The notes beneath the pieces were generated by a model. It did not search any database and was not told the origin of the DNA. It saw nothing but the letters and a program-made list of their open reading frames with translations. The translations under genes and the position numbers were made by a program. From Lachnospiraceae bacterium EP-SM-12S-S03 (lineage in GTDB: Bacteria; Bacillota; Clostridia; Lachnospirales; Lachnospiraceae): a stretch of DNA of 64,000 bases. Of this stretch, positions 56,142 to 64,000 are shown in pieces; the first letter of the stretch is position 1; each line of letters starts with the position of its first letter. The DNA lies in NCBI GenBank assembly GCA_020540725.1, contig JAJBSL010000011.1, positions 1 to 64,000 on the forward strand. Direction: 5' to 3'.

Positions 56142-56759
56142 TTACTCTACTTTACATTGTGCAAAACATACCGGCATGTGAAAATTCGGTTTTTCACTCT
56201 CAATCGGTGAAAAACTTCCGTAATGCTCAATCTCTGCGCTTTCTGCAATTTTATAAAAATTGCAATAAAATGTTCCGCCATTTTTTATCTCTTCAAACGC
56301 ACAGATTTCTCTCAGAAACTCTTCCGGAATCAGAACCGTAAGCATCCATCTGTCTTCTTCTATCACTGCCTGACAATTACTCTTTTCATACATTTCATCG
56401 GAAATGAAGGACCTGTTTTTCCTGCCTTTTCCAAATGCCGCATACATGGCGCCATTCGCATTCATTTCAAAGTTCAGATACATAACGTCATTAGAGAGTA
56501 GTGCCCCTTTTTCCGGAAATGCCATAAAAATCTCCATGGCACTGTCCTGATATACATTTTCCCGATGATGCTGATACACTCTTTTGGGATTTTGTTCCTC
56601 ACAGACTAATTTTACATAAATTCCTTTTCCTTCTAAATATCCAGCATAACCATATGTGTTCGGTTCAAGTTTACTATTCCATTGATAATGGTTGATTTTA
56701 AACAGATCACATTGATCAATCTCGCTTTCTGTAGTGATTTTTCGAATAATATATTCCAT
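56142..56759 (-). CDS. CBM9/DOMON-like carbohydrate-binding protein
   Basis: This is a 205-aa protein with no signal peptide. The beta-sandwich pattern resembles family 9 carbohydrate-binding-like proteins: DSAMEIFMAFPEKGALLSND, YLNFEMNANGAMYAAFG, RWMLTVLIPEEFL, FYCNFYKIAES and the final CFAQCKVE. Clostridial members are often cytosolic proteins of unknown role. It lies 12 bases downstream of the cardiolipin synthase gene and is probably cotranscribed. Confidence 0.75.
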   Translation of the reverse strand: MEYIIRKITTESEIDQCDLFKINHYQWNSKLEPNTYGYAGYLEGKGIYVKLVCEEQNPKRVYQHHRENVYQDSAMEIFMAFPEKGALLSNDVMYLNFEMNANGAMYAAFGKGRKNRSFISDEMYEKSNCQAVIEEDRWMLTVLIPEEFLREICAFEEIKNGGTFYCNFYKIAESAEIEHYGSFSPIESEKPNFHMPVCFAQCKVE

Positions 56760-56771
56760 AATTTTCCTTCC

Positions 56772-58322
56772 TTACATCAATGGTGCGATTAGTCTTAACA
56801 CTCTTCCACACACTTTTTCTCCCACTTTTCTATTACGAAGATCCGTTACCGTCACTTTCTGACATTTCTTAAGCGTTTCCTGAAAGTCTTTCTCAATGTC
56901 CCGAACCACCTGATTATTATAAATAAATGTACCGCACTCAAAATGCAGGTATAGACTTCTAAAGTCCAAATTAATGGTTCCCACCGTCGCCGTATCATCA
57001 TCGGATACAAACACCTTTGCATGCACAAACCCTGGCGTATATTCGTAAATCTGTACGCCTGCGCTGATCAGTTCTTCATAATACGTCTTTGCAAGCACAA
57101 ATGCATACCATTTATCCGGAATATGCGGCATAATAATAATGACTTCAATTCCACATTTTGCAGCATAAGTTAAAGTTGTTACCATCTCATTGTCCAGTAT
57201 CAAATACGGTGTCATGATATGCACATATTTCTTTGCATGATTCAGAATATGGAAATATACCTGCTCTCCAATATTCTCATCATCATATGGACTATCCCCA
57301 TATGGAAGCACAAATCCCAATTCCCGTCTAAATTCTTTCGTCTTTGGCGTCAAATATTTCGTGTAATCTTCTGTTTTACGCTCGTAAATGTTCCACATCT
57401 GCAGAAACATAATTGTAAAATTTTGAACTGCCTCGCCCTCCAGCATCACAGCAGTATCTTTCCAGTGTCCGAACCTCTCTTTTTCATTGATATACTCATC
57501 CGCAAGGTTCACTCCTCCTGTAAATGCAACTTCACCATCTATCACACAGATTTTTCTGTGATCCCTATTGTTCTGCTGCGTAGAAAGTACCGGTTTGATT
57601 GGATTGAACATTTTACACTGAATTCCCATCTTCTCCAGTTTCTCCGGATAGCGGTATGGAAGCAGCGAAATGCTGCACATGCCGTCATACATAAACCTTA
57701 CTTCAACGCCTTCGTCCACCTTTCTCTTCAAAATATCCAGAATCGCATTCCACATTACTCCTGTCTCTACAATAAAGTATTCCATGAAAATAAACTTCTT
57801 TGCATTTTCCAATTGTATTTTTAGCTCGCAGAACTTATCCTCTCCCAACGGAAAATAGGTCACCTTCGTGTTCCGATGTACCGGGAATCCACAAGTCTTC
57901 GACATATAGTGCGCCAGATTTGCATTGGCCGGTTTGGACAATCTGAGTTTTTCAATCAACCCCTTATTCTGTTTCATGTAAGGACTGGTTTCCGAACTCA
58001 GCACGAAAAGACGTTTTCTGATATAACTGGTTCCCGGCTGAATCAACATGAAAATGTAAAATGCTGTTCCTACGATTGGTATCAGAAGCACAAACAAAAT
58101 CCACGACATTTTAAATGCCGGATTTTCTTCCCGGTTAATAATATAAACGATTACCACAATGCTCAGAGCAACAAAACCGATATACACCGATGTGGCATGT
58201 TCTTCCAGCATAGAAATTGTTCTGATAAAAATTCCTATCTGTACGATCAAGAGTGCAGCAATCAGAGCTGTTCTACTGAAAATAATATGAAAAATCCCTT
58301 TTTTCGCCTTTTTTGCCTTCAT
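56772..58322 (-). CDS. cls: Cardiolipin synthase
   Basis: This 516-aa phospholipase D-family enzyme joins two phosphatidylglycerol molecules. Three N-terminal membrane helices (about residues 10-33, 40-60, 70-92) are followed by two HKD motifs: NNRDHRKICVIDGEVAFTGG and VHAKVFVSDDDTATVGTIN. The first motif has the H-x-K form (DHRKICVID). Length and layout are normal for Firmicute Cls. Confidence 0.95.
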   Translation of the reverse strand: MKAKKAKKGIFHIIFSRTALIAALLIVQIGIFIRTISMLEEHATSVYIGFVALSIVVIVYIINREENPAFKMSWILFVLLIPIVGTAFYIFMLIQPGTSYIRKRLFVLSSETSPYMKQNKGLIEKLRLSKPANANLAHYMSKTCGFPVHRNTKVTYFPLGEDKFCELKIQLENAKKFIFMEYFIVETGVMWNAILDILKRKVDEGVEVRFMYDGMCSISLLPYRYPEKLEKMGIQCKMFNPIKPVLSTQQNNRDHRKICVIDGEVAFTGGVNLADEYINEKERFGHWKDTAVMLEGEAVQNFTIMFLQMWNIYERKTEDYTKYLTPKTKEFRRELGFVLPYGDSPYDDENIGEQVYFHILNHAKKYVHIMTPYLILDNEMVTTLTYAAKCGIEVIIIMPHIPDKWYAFVLAKTYYEELISAGVQIYEYTPGFVHAKVFVSDDDTATVGTINLDFRSLYLHFECGTFIYNNQVVRDIEKDFQETLKKCQKVTVTDLRNRKVGEKVCGRVLRLIAPLM

Positions 58323-58469
58323 ATATCTTCTCTCTTTCCCAAAAATAATTCATTTATATAAGTGACATTCTAACACATTTATATTTTATTCTCAATAAAC
58401 CTTTTCTTTTTACATAAAATGGATTACAATGGTAATACTATATAAAAGGTATTGAAAGGAGTATTGGGT

Positions 58470-58907
58470 ATGTCAAACAATAAATGGTTCAAAAAACTTT
58501 TAGGACTTTTAACAGTTGGCGCCGCAGTTGGAGGAACCATCGCATATCTTCATAAGAAGAATAGTAACGATGATTTTGAAGATGAATTTGAGGACGATTT
58601 TGAGGATGAAGCTTTTGATTTGGATGACGATTTGAAAGAACCTTCCGATCGCGGATATTTCTCCATCAGTCCCGAAACAAAGGAATCCGTCAAAGATGCT
58701 GCAAAATCCGTGAAAGATGCTGCAAGTGATGTGGTAGAAGATGTAAAAGATGCTTCGAAGGATTTAGCAGATGACGCAAAAGACGCTGCAAATGATTTGA
58801 CAGATGATGCAAAAGACGTTGTAAGTGATGTAAAAGATTCTGTGGAAAATGCTGTCGAAACTGCAAAAGAAGCAATCGATGAAATCAAAAAAGCAGGGGA
58901 GAAATAA
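58470..58907 (+). CDS. YtxH/LEA-like protein with acidic linker
   Basis: The 145-aa form starts at MSNNKWFKKLLGLL (GAAAGGAG eight bases upstream). One N-terminal hydrophobic helix (about 9-26) is followed by an Asp/Glu/Phe tract (DDFEDEFEDDFEDEAF) and about eight 11-residue repeats of the LEA/apolipoprotein kind (VKDAASDVVED, AKDAANDLTDD). It probably forms a long amphipathic helix at the membrane. The promoter includes a TACTATAT-like box at 58436. The function is unknown. Confidence 0.8.
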   Translation: MSNNKWFKKLLGLLTVGAAVGGTIAYLHKKNSNDDFEDEFEDDFEDEAFDLDDDLKEPSDRGYFSISPETKESVKDAAKSVKDAASDVVEDVKDASKDLADDAKDAANDLTDDAKDVVSDVKDSVENAVETAKEAIDEIKKAGEK

Positions 58908-58963
58908 TTGTATCTTTGCCCCGCTCTGTAGAAAAAATCTAGCAACAAAATTCTTGTAAAGTA

Positions 58964-58986
58964 GGCGGATGAAATTTTCATCCGCC
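58964..58986 (+). terminator. Terminator after the LEA-like gene
   Basis: A 23-base perfect palindrome (GGCGGATGAAA/TTTCATCCGCC with one central base) lies 57 bases after the stop; the T-run (CTTTTT) is delayed by ten bases. A second hairpin at 59094-59128 (AACGTGAAA/TTTCACGCTT) can serve the facing MocR gene. The rest of 58908-59143 is empty. Confidence 0.7.
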
Positions 58987-59143
58987 CTTCACTAATCCTT
59001 TTTCGTATATGCTATTTCTAATAAATCCTACCTTTGACATATAATTTCGTCTTTGGTGTGCTCCAGCCTTGCAGAATGCACCTATAATAATGAAACGTGA
59101 AACCCTTGAAAGGCTGACTTTCACGCTTTTCTCAACACAATGT

Positions 59144-60550
59144 TTACAAAATATCTCCCCATGCTTCGATAAGCGCTTCCACCGCCCGTTTTATTTTCTC
59201 CTCGGACATATTTGCATATCCTAGTAAAATCACTGGATTTTTCTTTTCTTCATTCCGAATATCATAAGAAGAAATGCCATATACTTTTACTCCTTTTTCC
59301 TCGGCTTTTCTAAGCAATACTTCTTCATCCAGGTATTCTGCAAAAGTGAGAAGGAGATGTACTCCTGCATTTTCTCCAGAAACACTGCAATATTGCAGAA
59401 GCGGTTTCAGACTGCTCAGCATTGTATCATGACGTCCCTTGTAAATTGCACGCATCTTATTCAGATGTCTCTCATAATAACCTTTTTCAATAAAACTGCG
59501 AATAATCAATTGATCCACTCTCGATACAGTAGAGCTTAAAAATCTGCATTTTTCTTCATAAATTTTCAGAAGCTTCTTTGGCAACACAAGATAACTGATT
59601 CGAATGGATGGTGCCACAGATCTGGAAAAGGTTCCGATATAAATCACTTTGTCATCTCGATCATATCCCTGAAGCGCCGGAATCGGTTTCCCCTTATAAC
59701 GAAATTCACTGTCATAATCATCTTCAATGATATATCTGTTCTCTGCTTCCGCTGCCCACCGAAGAAGTTCCATCCTTCGCTTGATCGGCATTACAATGCC
59801 AAGAGGGTACTGATGGGATGGCATCACATAAGCAATATCCGCTCCTGCCTTTTCCAGCTCATCTATGCGCATTCCTTTTTTATCCATATCCACCGCACAA
59901 GTATCATAAGACAAATTTTTAAAAAGAAGATAGGCTTGTCTGTATGTTGGATTTTCAAAAGCAATGCGATGCTCTTGTCCAAGAAGCATCCCGACAAGCA
60001 TCAAAAGATAATCATTTCCTGCTCCAATCACAATCTGATCCGGTTCACAATTCACACCTCTGGCCTGATACAGATAACGACAGATTGTCTCGCGAAGTTC
60101 ATATTCCCCCCGGGAATCCCCTAGCTGAAAAAGCTGAGATTCGTCATCCAGTAAAACTTCTTTTGAAAGCTTTCTCCATACTCCATGGGGAAAACTTTGA
60201 AGGTCAATTCCTCTTGGGCTGAAATCATAGCGATATTCGGTCTTCTTTTCTTCTTTCTTCCTTTTTGGTTCCTCCATTTCAAATTCCCATTGATACAGTT
60301 CTTCTATCTGAGCTACAAAAAATCCACGACATGCCTCTGCTTCCACATATCCTTCTGCAAGAAGCTGATCATATGCAAGTTCCACCGTACTTCTGCTCAC
60401 TTCCAAGTGTTTTGACAATGCACGGGTAGACGGAAGCTTCTCCCTACACTGTATTTTCCCGTTACGGATATTTTTCTTAATGTACTCATAAATTTGCTCA
60501 TATAGAGGAACTCCAGATTTTGCATTCAACGTAATGGTAAGTTCATTCAT
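59144..60550 (-). CDS. MocR-type regulator (GntR HTH + aminotransferase-like domain)
   Basis: This is a 468-aa protein. The GntR winged helix is residues 10-75 (EKLPSTRALSKHLEVSRSTV) and the fold-type I aminotransferase-like domain about 110-465 (GAGNDYLLMLVGMLLG, YIIEDDYDSEFRY). The PLP-lysine motif, normally GTFSK, reads YIGTFSRSVAPSIRI with arginine. Unless another lysine serves, the internal aldimine cannot form. MocR proteins often control vitamin B6, GABA or amino acid genes; no such neighbour is here. The target is unknown. Confidence 0.9.
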   Translation of the reverse strand: MNELTITLNAKSGVPLYEQIYEYIKKNIRNGKIQCREKLPSTRALSKHLEVSRSTVELAYDQLLAEGYVEAEACRGFFVAQIEELYQWEFEMEEPKRKKEEKKTEYRYDFSPRGIDLQSFPHGVWRKLSKEVLLDDESQLFQLGDSRGEYELRETICRYLYQARGVNCEPDQIVIGAGNDYLLMLVGMLLGQEHRIAFENPTYRQAYLLFKNLSYDTCAVDMDKKGMRIDELEKAGADIAYVMPSHQYPLGIVMPIKRRMELLRWAAEAENRYIIEDDYDSEFRYKGKPIPALQGYDRDDKVIYIGTFSRSVAPSIRISYLVLPKKLLKIYEEKCRFLSSTVSRVDQLIIRSFIEKGYYERHLNKMRAIYKGRHDTMLSSLKPLLQYCSVSGENAGVHLLLTFAEYLDEEVLLRKAEEKGVKVYGISSYDIRNEEKKNPVILLGYANMSEEKIKRAVEALIEAWGDIL

Positions 60551-60563
60551 TACATTCTCCTCC

Positions 60564-60756
60564 AGGGGACGTAGTAAACTGTCACTTTGGTACGTCCCTA
60601 ATTTACATTTGCCCTGTCCCCTTCTTTTATTTACCCTGTCCCTTCAATGAATTTATACTATATTTTATATAAAAGGGACACCACTAAATTCAGTTAGGGA
60701 CACACTAAACTTTAATTGGGGACGTAGCAAACTTTCATTCTACTACGTCCCCAATT
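60564..60756. repeat. Cluster of palindromic GGGGACGTAG repeats (REP-like)
   Basis: A hairpin unit at 60564-60602 (GGGGACGTAG...TACGTCCC) and a second at 60714-60756, with 14-bp perfect arms AATTGGGGACGTAG/CTACGTCCCCAATT, share AAACT.TCA in the loop. Between them lie half-units (AGGGACACCACTAAAT, AGGGACACACTAAACT) and CCCTGTCCC repeats. The cluster fills the gap between glnS and the MocR gene and resembles dispersed REP-type repeats mobilised by IS200-like enzymes. Confidence 0.6.
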
Positions 60757-60758
60757 AA

Positions 60759-62426
60759 TTATTTTTGTAACTTAAATGAGCTCTTCAACGATACGATTCT
60801 ATTGAACACAAGCGCATCCGGTTTGGAGTCTTTTGCATCCACACAGAAATAACCCTGTCTTACAAACTGGAAACTGTCATATGCTTTCGCATTTTCAAAA
60901 CTTGGTTCCAAATAACAATCTTTTAAAATTGTAAGCGAATTCGGGTTCAGGTTAAGCGAACCATCTTCCTTATTGTAAACACCTTTTTCTTCATCTACAA
61001 TGTTCTCGTAAAGACGAATTTCTGCTTTCGTTGCATATGGTGCTGGTACCCAGTGAATCGTTCCTTTTACTTTACGTCCTGTGAATCCTGTTCCGCATTT
61101 TGTCTCCGGATCATACGTACAGTGAATTTCTGTCACATTACCATTCTCGTCTTTTACAAAACTTTCGCATTTTACAAAATATGCATGCATGAGACGTACT
61201 TCATTTCCTGGGAAAAGTCGGAAATATTTCTTCGGTGGTTCTTCCATAAAGTCTTCTCTGTCAATATAAAGTTCCCGACAAAACGGTACTTTACGGAAAC
61301 CAAGTTCCTCATTTTCTAAGTTATTGGCAACATCCAGATATTCCACCTGTCCTTCCGGATAGTTATCAATGATCAGTTTGATTGGATCCAGCACTGCCAT
61401 CATACGCGGTTTCTTCATCTTTAAGTCTTCACGAATACAGTATTCAAGCATTGCATAATCTACGGAGCTATTGCTCTTTGATACACCACAGAGTTCTACA
61501 AACATTTTAAGAGATTCAGGTGTAAATCCTCGTCTTCTTAATGCTGCGATAGATACAAGTCTTGGGTCATCCCATCCGTCAACAATTCCGTCTTCTACTA
61601 ATTTCTTGATATATCTCTTTCCTGTTACCACATTGGTCAAATACATTTTTGCAAATTCAATCTGGCGTGGTGCAGGATTAAACTCACATTCTCTTACCAC
61701 CCAGTCATAAAGCGGTCTATGGTCTTCAAACTCCAGTGTACAGATAGAATGGGTGATTTTTTCAATCGCATCTTCAATCGGATGTGCAAAGTCATACATT
61801 GGATAAATACACCACTTATCACCTGTGTTATGGTGTGTCAGATGTGCGACACGGTAAATAACCGGATCACGCATGTTAATATTCGGTGATGCCATATCAA
61901 TCTTTGCACGAAGCACCTTTTCTCCATCTTTATATTTTCCATCCCGCATCGCTTCAAAAAGTTCTAGATTTTCTTCCACAGAACGATCTCTATATGGGCT
62001 ATTCTTTCCAGGCTCCTTCAGCGTCCCTCTATACTCTCGGATCTGTTCTGCTGTCAGATCGCAGACATATGCTTTACCTTTTTGAATCAGCTTTACAGCA
62101 CACTCATACATCGTATCAAAATAGTCAGATGCAAAGAAAAGGTTATCCCCCCAATCTGCTCCAAGCCATTTGATATCTTCCAAAATAGATTCTACAAATT
62201 CTGTTTTTTCTTTTGTCGGATTTGTGTCATCAAAACGCATATGGAAAGTCCCATTGTATTTCTTTGCTAATCCATAATTTAAAAGAATAGACTTCGCATG
62301 TCCGATATGAAGATATCCATTCGGTTCCGGTGGAAATCTTGTACATACAGTATCGTATACGCCTTCTTTTAAATCTTTATCAATTTCCAGCTCAATAAAG
62401 TTTTTTGAAACTACTTCGTTTTCCAT
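60759..62426 (-). CDS. glnS: Glutaminyl-tRNA synthetase
   Basis: This is a 555-aa class I synthetase of the GlnRS/GluRS group. The HIGH motif is in [16 protein letters not shown], the DDTNPT motif in [12 protein letters not shown], and the C-terminal anticodon-binding beta-barrels follow residue 340 ([17 protein letters not shown]). The KMSKS counterpart reads [12 protein letters not shown], a divergent form. The preceding [16 protein letters not shown] is intact. Length matches bacterial GlnRS. A roughly 140-base upstream region has no recognised riboswitch. Confidence 0.95.
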   Translation of the reverse strand: MENEVVSKNFIELEIDKDLKEGVYDTVCTRFPPEPNGYLHIGHAKSILLNYGLAKKYNGTFHMRFDDTNPTKEKTEFVESILEDIKWLGADWGDNLFFASDYFDTMYECAVKLIQKGKAYVCDLTAEQIREYRGTLKEPGKNSPYRDRSVEENLELFEAMRDGKYKDGEKVLRAKIDMASPNINMRDPVIYRVAHLTHHNTGDKWCIYPMYDFAHPIEDAIEKITHSICTLEFEDHRPLYDWVVRECEFNPAPRQIEFAKMYLTNVVTGKRYIKKLVEDGIVDGWDDPRLVSIAALRRRGFTPESLKMFVELCGVSKSNSSVDYAMLEYCIREDLKMKKPRMMAVLDPIKLIIDNYPEGQVEYLDVANNLENEELGFRKVPFCRELYIDREDFMEEPPKKYFRLFPGNEVRLMHAYFVKCESFVKDENGNVTEIHCTYDPETKCGTGFTGRKVKGTIHWVPAPYATKAEIRLYENIVDEEKGVYNKEDGSLNLNPNSLTILKDCYLEPSFENAKAYDSFQFVRQGYFCVDAKDSKPDALVFNRIVSLKSSFKLQK

Positions 62427-62567
62427 GTTCTTCCTCCAGCTCTCATTTATATTTAACGTCAGCTTTGACTAACATTATTACAACAAAATTACATGATTAT
62501 CTTATATAGTTTACCACAAAGTAAAGCCTCGGACAATCTTTTTCTATCCACTCTGGCAAATTAACAC

Positions 62568-62774
62568 TTGACATTCAAAAACTTCACGTTTAATATAAAG
62601 TCTGTGCAAATTACATAAGATTGATGACAAGGGAGCTTGCACGGAAGCGGGCTGAGAGTGGGCTGACACCGCCCAGACCTATAACCTGATTTGGATAATG
62701 CCAACGTAGGGACACGTTATAAGGGATTTTTTGAATCTCCTTTGTCTTCAATCGAAGACAGAGGAGGTTTTTTT
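62568..62774 (+). promoter_or_regulatory. Promoter, TPP riboswitch and terminator controlling thiT
   Basis: TTGACA (62568) and TAATAT (62591) are 17 bases apart. The THI-box aptamer at 62627-62714 has GCTGAGAGTGGGCTGACACC and ACCTGATTTGGATAATGCC. A 13-bp terminator stem follows at 62737-62766 (CTCCTTTGTCTTC/GAAGACAGAGGAG), then seven T residues. The 3' arm contains the ribosome site AGAGGAGG of thiT, eight bases from its ATG, so the same hairpin can stop transcription and hide the ribosome site. Thiamine pyrophosphate is expected to switch the gene off. Confidence 0.94.
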
Positions 62775-63440
62775 ATGTTTCAATTTTTAGTCAACGCAGA
62801 TGGCGGGCTTACAACGGCCGGTTATGCTGTATGTATCATCGCAGGAATTGCTTTATTCATTCTTGCACTTATGTTTGCGGGAAAACGTTCCGATAAGCAT
62901 AAAATGTCCACAAAGCAGCTTGTTTTCTGCGCAATGGCAATGGCACTTGCCTTTATCACATCTTACATCAAGGTGTTCTCTATGCCTTGGGGCGGAAGTG
63001 TCACACTTTGCAGTATGCTCTTCATCGTGCTGATTGCCAACTGGTATGGTGTGCAGACCGGAATCCTGGTCGGACTCGCGTATGGAATTCTCCAGTTTAT
63101 TCAGGAGCCATTTGTCCTTTCTTTCTTCCAGGTATGTTGTGATTACATTCTTGCATTTGCTGCTTTAGGAATTGCCGGACTTTTCGCCAATAAATCACAT
63201 GGACTCGTGAAAGGTTATATCGTGGCTGTTCTCGCCCGTGGCGCTTTCCACGCAATCGGCGGATATCTTTACTGGATGGACTATATGCCGGAGAATTTCC
63301 CGCAGTCTTTAAAGAGTATTTACCCGATTGCCTATAACTATAGCTTCTTGCTCGCCGAGGCAGTAATCACGATTATTATCATCTCTATCCCTGCAGTCGC
63401 AAGCGCTTTGGGAAGGGTAAAGAAAACAGCATTATCTTAA
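62775..63440 (+). CDS. thiT: Energy-coupled thiamine transporter substrate-binding protein ThiT
   Basis: The 221-aa form starts at MFQFLVNADGG after AGGAGG within the riboswitch hairpin. It has six or seven membrane helices, the ThiT signature region FITSYIKVFSMPWGGSVTLCS and late GAFHAIGGYLYWMDYMP with aromatic residues of the thiamine pocket. It works with the ECF energizing module encoded elsewhere. The TPP riboswitch upstream confirms the substrate. Confidence 0.95.
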   Translation: MFQFLVNADGGLTTAGYAVCIIAGIALFILALMFAGKRSDKHKMSTKQLVFCAMAMALAFITSYIKVFSMPWGGSVTLCSMLFIVLIANWYGVQTGILVGLAYGILQFIQEPFVLSFFQVCCDYILAFAALGIAGLFANKSHGLVKGYIVAVLARGAFHAIGGYLYWMDYMPENFPQSLKSIYPIAYNYSFLLAEAVITIIIISIPAVASALGRVKKTALS

Positions 63441-63532
63441 ATTTCCAGTATTAGAAGGTGAGACTTTGCAAATCTAATATTGACAAACTATGTGCAGATA
63501 CTGTATAGTATTTATGTTGCATATCTGCACAA

Positions 63533-63605
63533 GCTGCTGTGGCGCAGTCGGTAGCGCGTCGCCTTGGTAAGGCGGAGGTCACGGGTTCAAGTCCCGCCAG
63601 CAGCT
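63533..63605 (+). tRNA. tRNA-Thr (anticodon GGU)
   Basis: The 73-nt cloverleaf has acceptor GCTGCTG/CAGCAGC, D stem GCGC/GCGC, anticodon stem TCGCC/GGCGG with loop TTGGTAA (anticodon GGT), and T arm ACGGG TTCAAGT CCCGC. The discriminator base is T. The outer T-stem pair is A-C, a minor mismatch. CCA is not encoded. The promoter has TTGACA (63480) and TATAGT (63504). It reads ACC and ACU, the codons in the thrS T-box. Confidence 0.95.
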
Positions 63606-63609
63606 TATA

Positions 63610-63640
63610 AAGAATCCTTGCATTAGGGGGATTCTTTTTT
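63610..63640 (+). terminator. Terminator after tRNA-Thr
   Basis: AAGAATCC and GGATTCTT arms followed by a run of T residues, five bases after the tRNA end. The 63641-63710 stretch that follows holds no gene. Confidence 0.85.
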
Positions 63641-63710
63641 ATGCCAAGACATGAAGCGCGTTCTTATCAGAATCCATACGCGTGGCGATTGCGTGGGTGA
63701 ACACTCTTCT

Positions 63711-64000
63711 TTATGCCACCTCATGTTTTGAAAATAATCTTTTTCCCACCGGACATATGAGCAAAAGCATCCCCGCCATAATTGCCACTTCTAACCAAGG
63801 AAGCAGAGTCCCCGCAAATTCCAGTACAAGATGCGTATTCGTATGTGGAGCCGGGAAAAGGGAAAATACTTTCAGCGCCACCTCATTTTCCAATACAAAA
63901 CTAATGCACAACGGAACAAAATATATTGCCGCCGATGTAATAATTGCATGAAAGGAATTCTTACTTACAATGGATACAACAATAACAATCATAGTATGTA
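63711..64000 (-). CDS. Membrane protein, 3' part only (possible ABC permease)
   Basis: The reading frame is open to the window edge, so the start probably lies beyond 64000. An ATG at 63992 is internal or a weak start. About 95 residues include three membrane helices (SFHAIITSAAIYFVPLCISFVL, then FAGTLLPWLEVAIMAGMLLL) and end KRLFSKHEVA. The pattern suggests the end of a transporter permease. The family cannot be fixed from the fragment. Confidence 0.5.
   Translation of the reverse strand, partial: HTMIVIVVSIVSKNSFHAIITSAAIYFVPLCISFVLENEVALKVFSLFPAPHTNTHLVLEFAGTLLPWLEVAIMAGMLLLICPVGKRLFSKHEVA

Noticed and set aside
60759..62426. GlnRS as inactive because its KMSKS motif is divergent
   Set aside because: Class I synthetases of this group tolerate VTGKRY-like forms, and all other motifs and the length are normal.
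63533..63605. tRNA-Thr as an integration site for the ICE
   Set aside because: The ICE ends are over 16 kb away and share no sequence with the tRNA; the flanking DNA there looks ordinary.

Overview
The window looks like a chromosomal segment of a gut Lachnospiraceae-type clostridium (Firmicutes). Evidence is the AT-rich housekeeping genes with clostridial gene content (rlmD-like methyltransferase, pcrA, thrS behind a T-box, asnA, glnS, a TPP-riboswitch-controlled thiT), strong AGGAGG ribosome sites, and a Tn1549-type integrative conjugative element (ICE). The species cannot be named from the sequence alone.

Layout. 1-3.2 kb: an XRE regulator and a decayed TQXA/SpaA/VaFE-type surface protein behind a leader with attenuator hairpins, probably remnants of another mobile element. 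3.3-13.2 kb: host genes, all on the minus strand (rRNA methyltransferase, small acidic membrane protein, PcrA helicase, cysteine desulfidase-type protein, and a beta-glucoside PTS / 6-phospho-beta-glucosidase / RpiR cluster). 13.2-14.5 kb: a patch of mobile-element debris holding a broken small gene, a glycine-zipper peptide, the 3' end of a lost gene with its terminator, and a compact convergent type I toxin-antitoxin locus built like the par/Fst system. 14.5-47.1 kb: a GC-richer, roughly 32.6 kb ICE. 47.1-47.7 kb: a gene-free right flank carrying a threefold TACTCCC repeat that matches one at 13.2 kb. 47.7-64 kb: host genes (metA, AI-2E-type permease, thrS operon, YdcF, SEC-C protein, asnA, cardiolipin synthase, MocR regulator, glnS, thiT, tRNA-Thr, and the edge of a membrane protein).

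The ICE runs as a plus-strand transfer operon: replication-initiator-like protein, DUF5348, PcfB, VirD4 coupling ATPase, Maff2 pilin-like peptide, VirB6, PrgI, VirB4, CHAP-domain hydrolase, DUF4315, DUF4366, topoisomerase III, and a 1461-aa antirestriction protein. A minus-strand MobA/MobC relaxase pair follows, next to a candidate oriT. Then come an XRE regulator and a plus-strand antimicrobial-peptide-type cargo (response regulator, kinase, three-gene ABC transporter, lipoprotein, small membrane protein). The element ends with a sigma factor/HTH pair, excisionase and tyrosine integrase.

The strongest unusual signals are: (1) virB4 is interrupted by a 356-nt ORF-less insertion that fits a group I (subgroup IA-like) self-splicing intron, with U before and G at the end of the insert, helices P3 to P9 identifiable, and exact restoration of an 809-codon frame; (2) the par-like toxin-antitoxin locus; (3) exact 34-bp and 29-bp inverted copies of a probable oriT, one before the mob genes and one after topB; (4) nested element boundaries; (5) four GCAAGGTT repeats at an exact 11-bp period in front of the ABC operon; and (6) a long structured gene-free segment before the excisionase.
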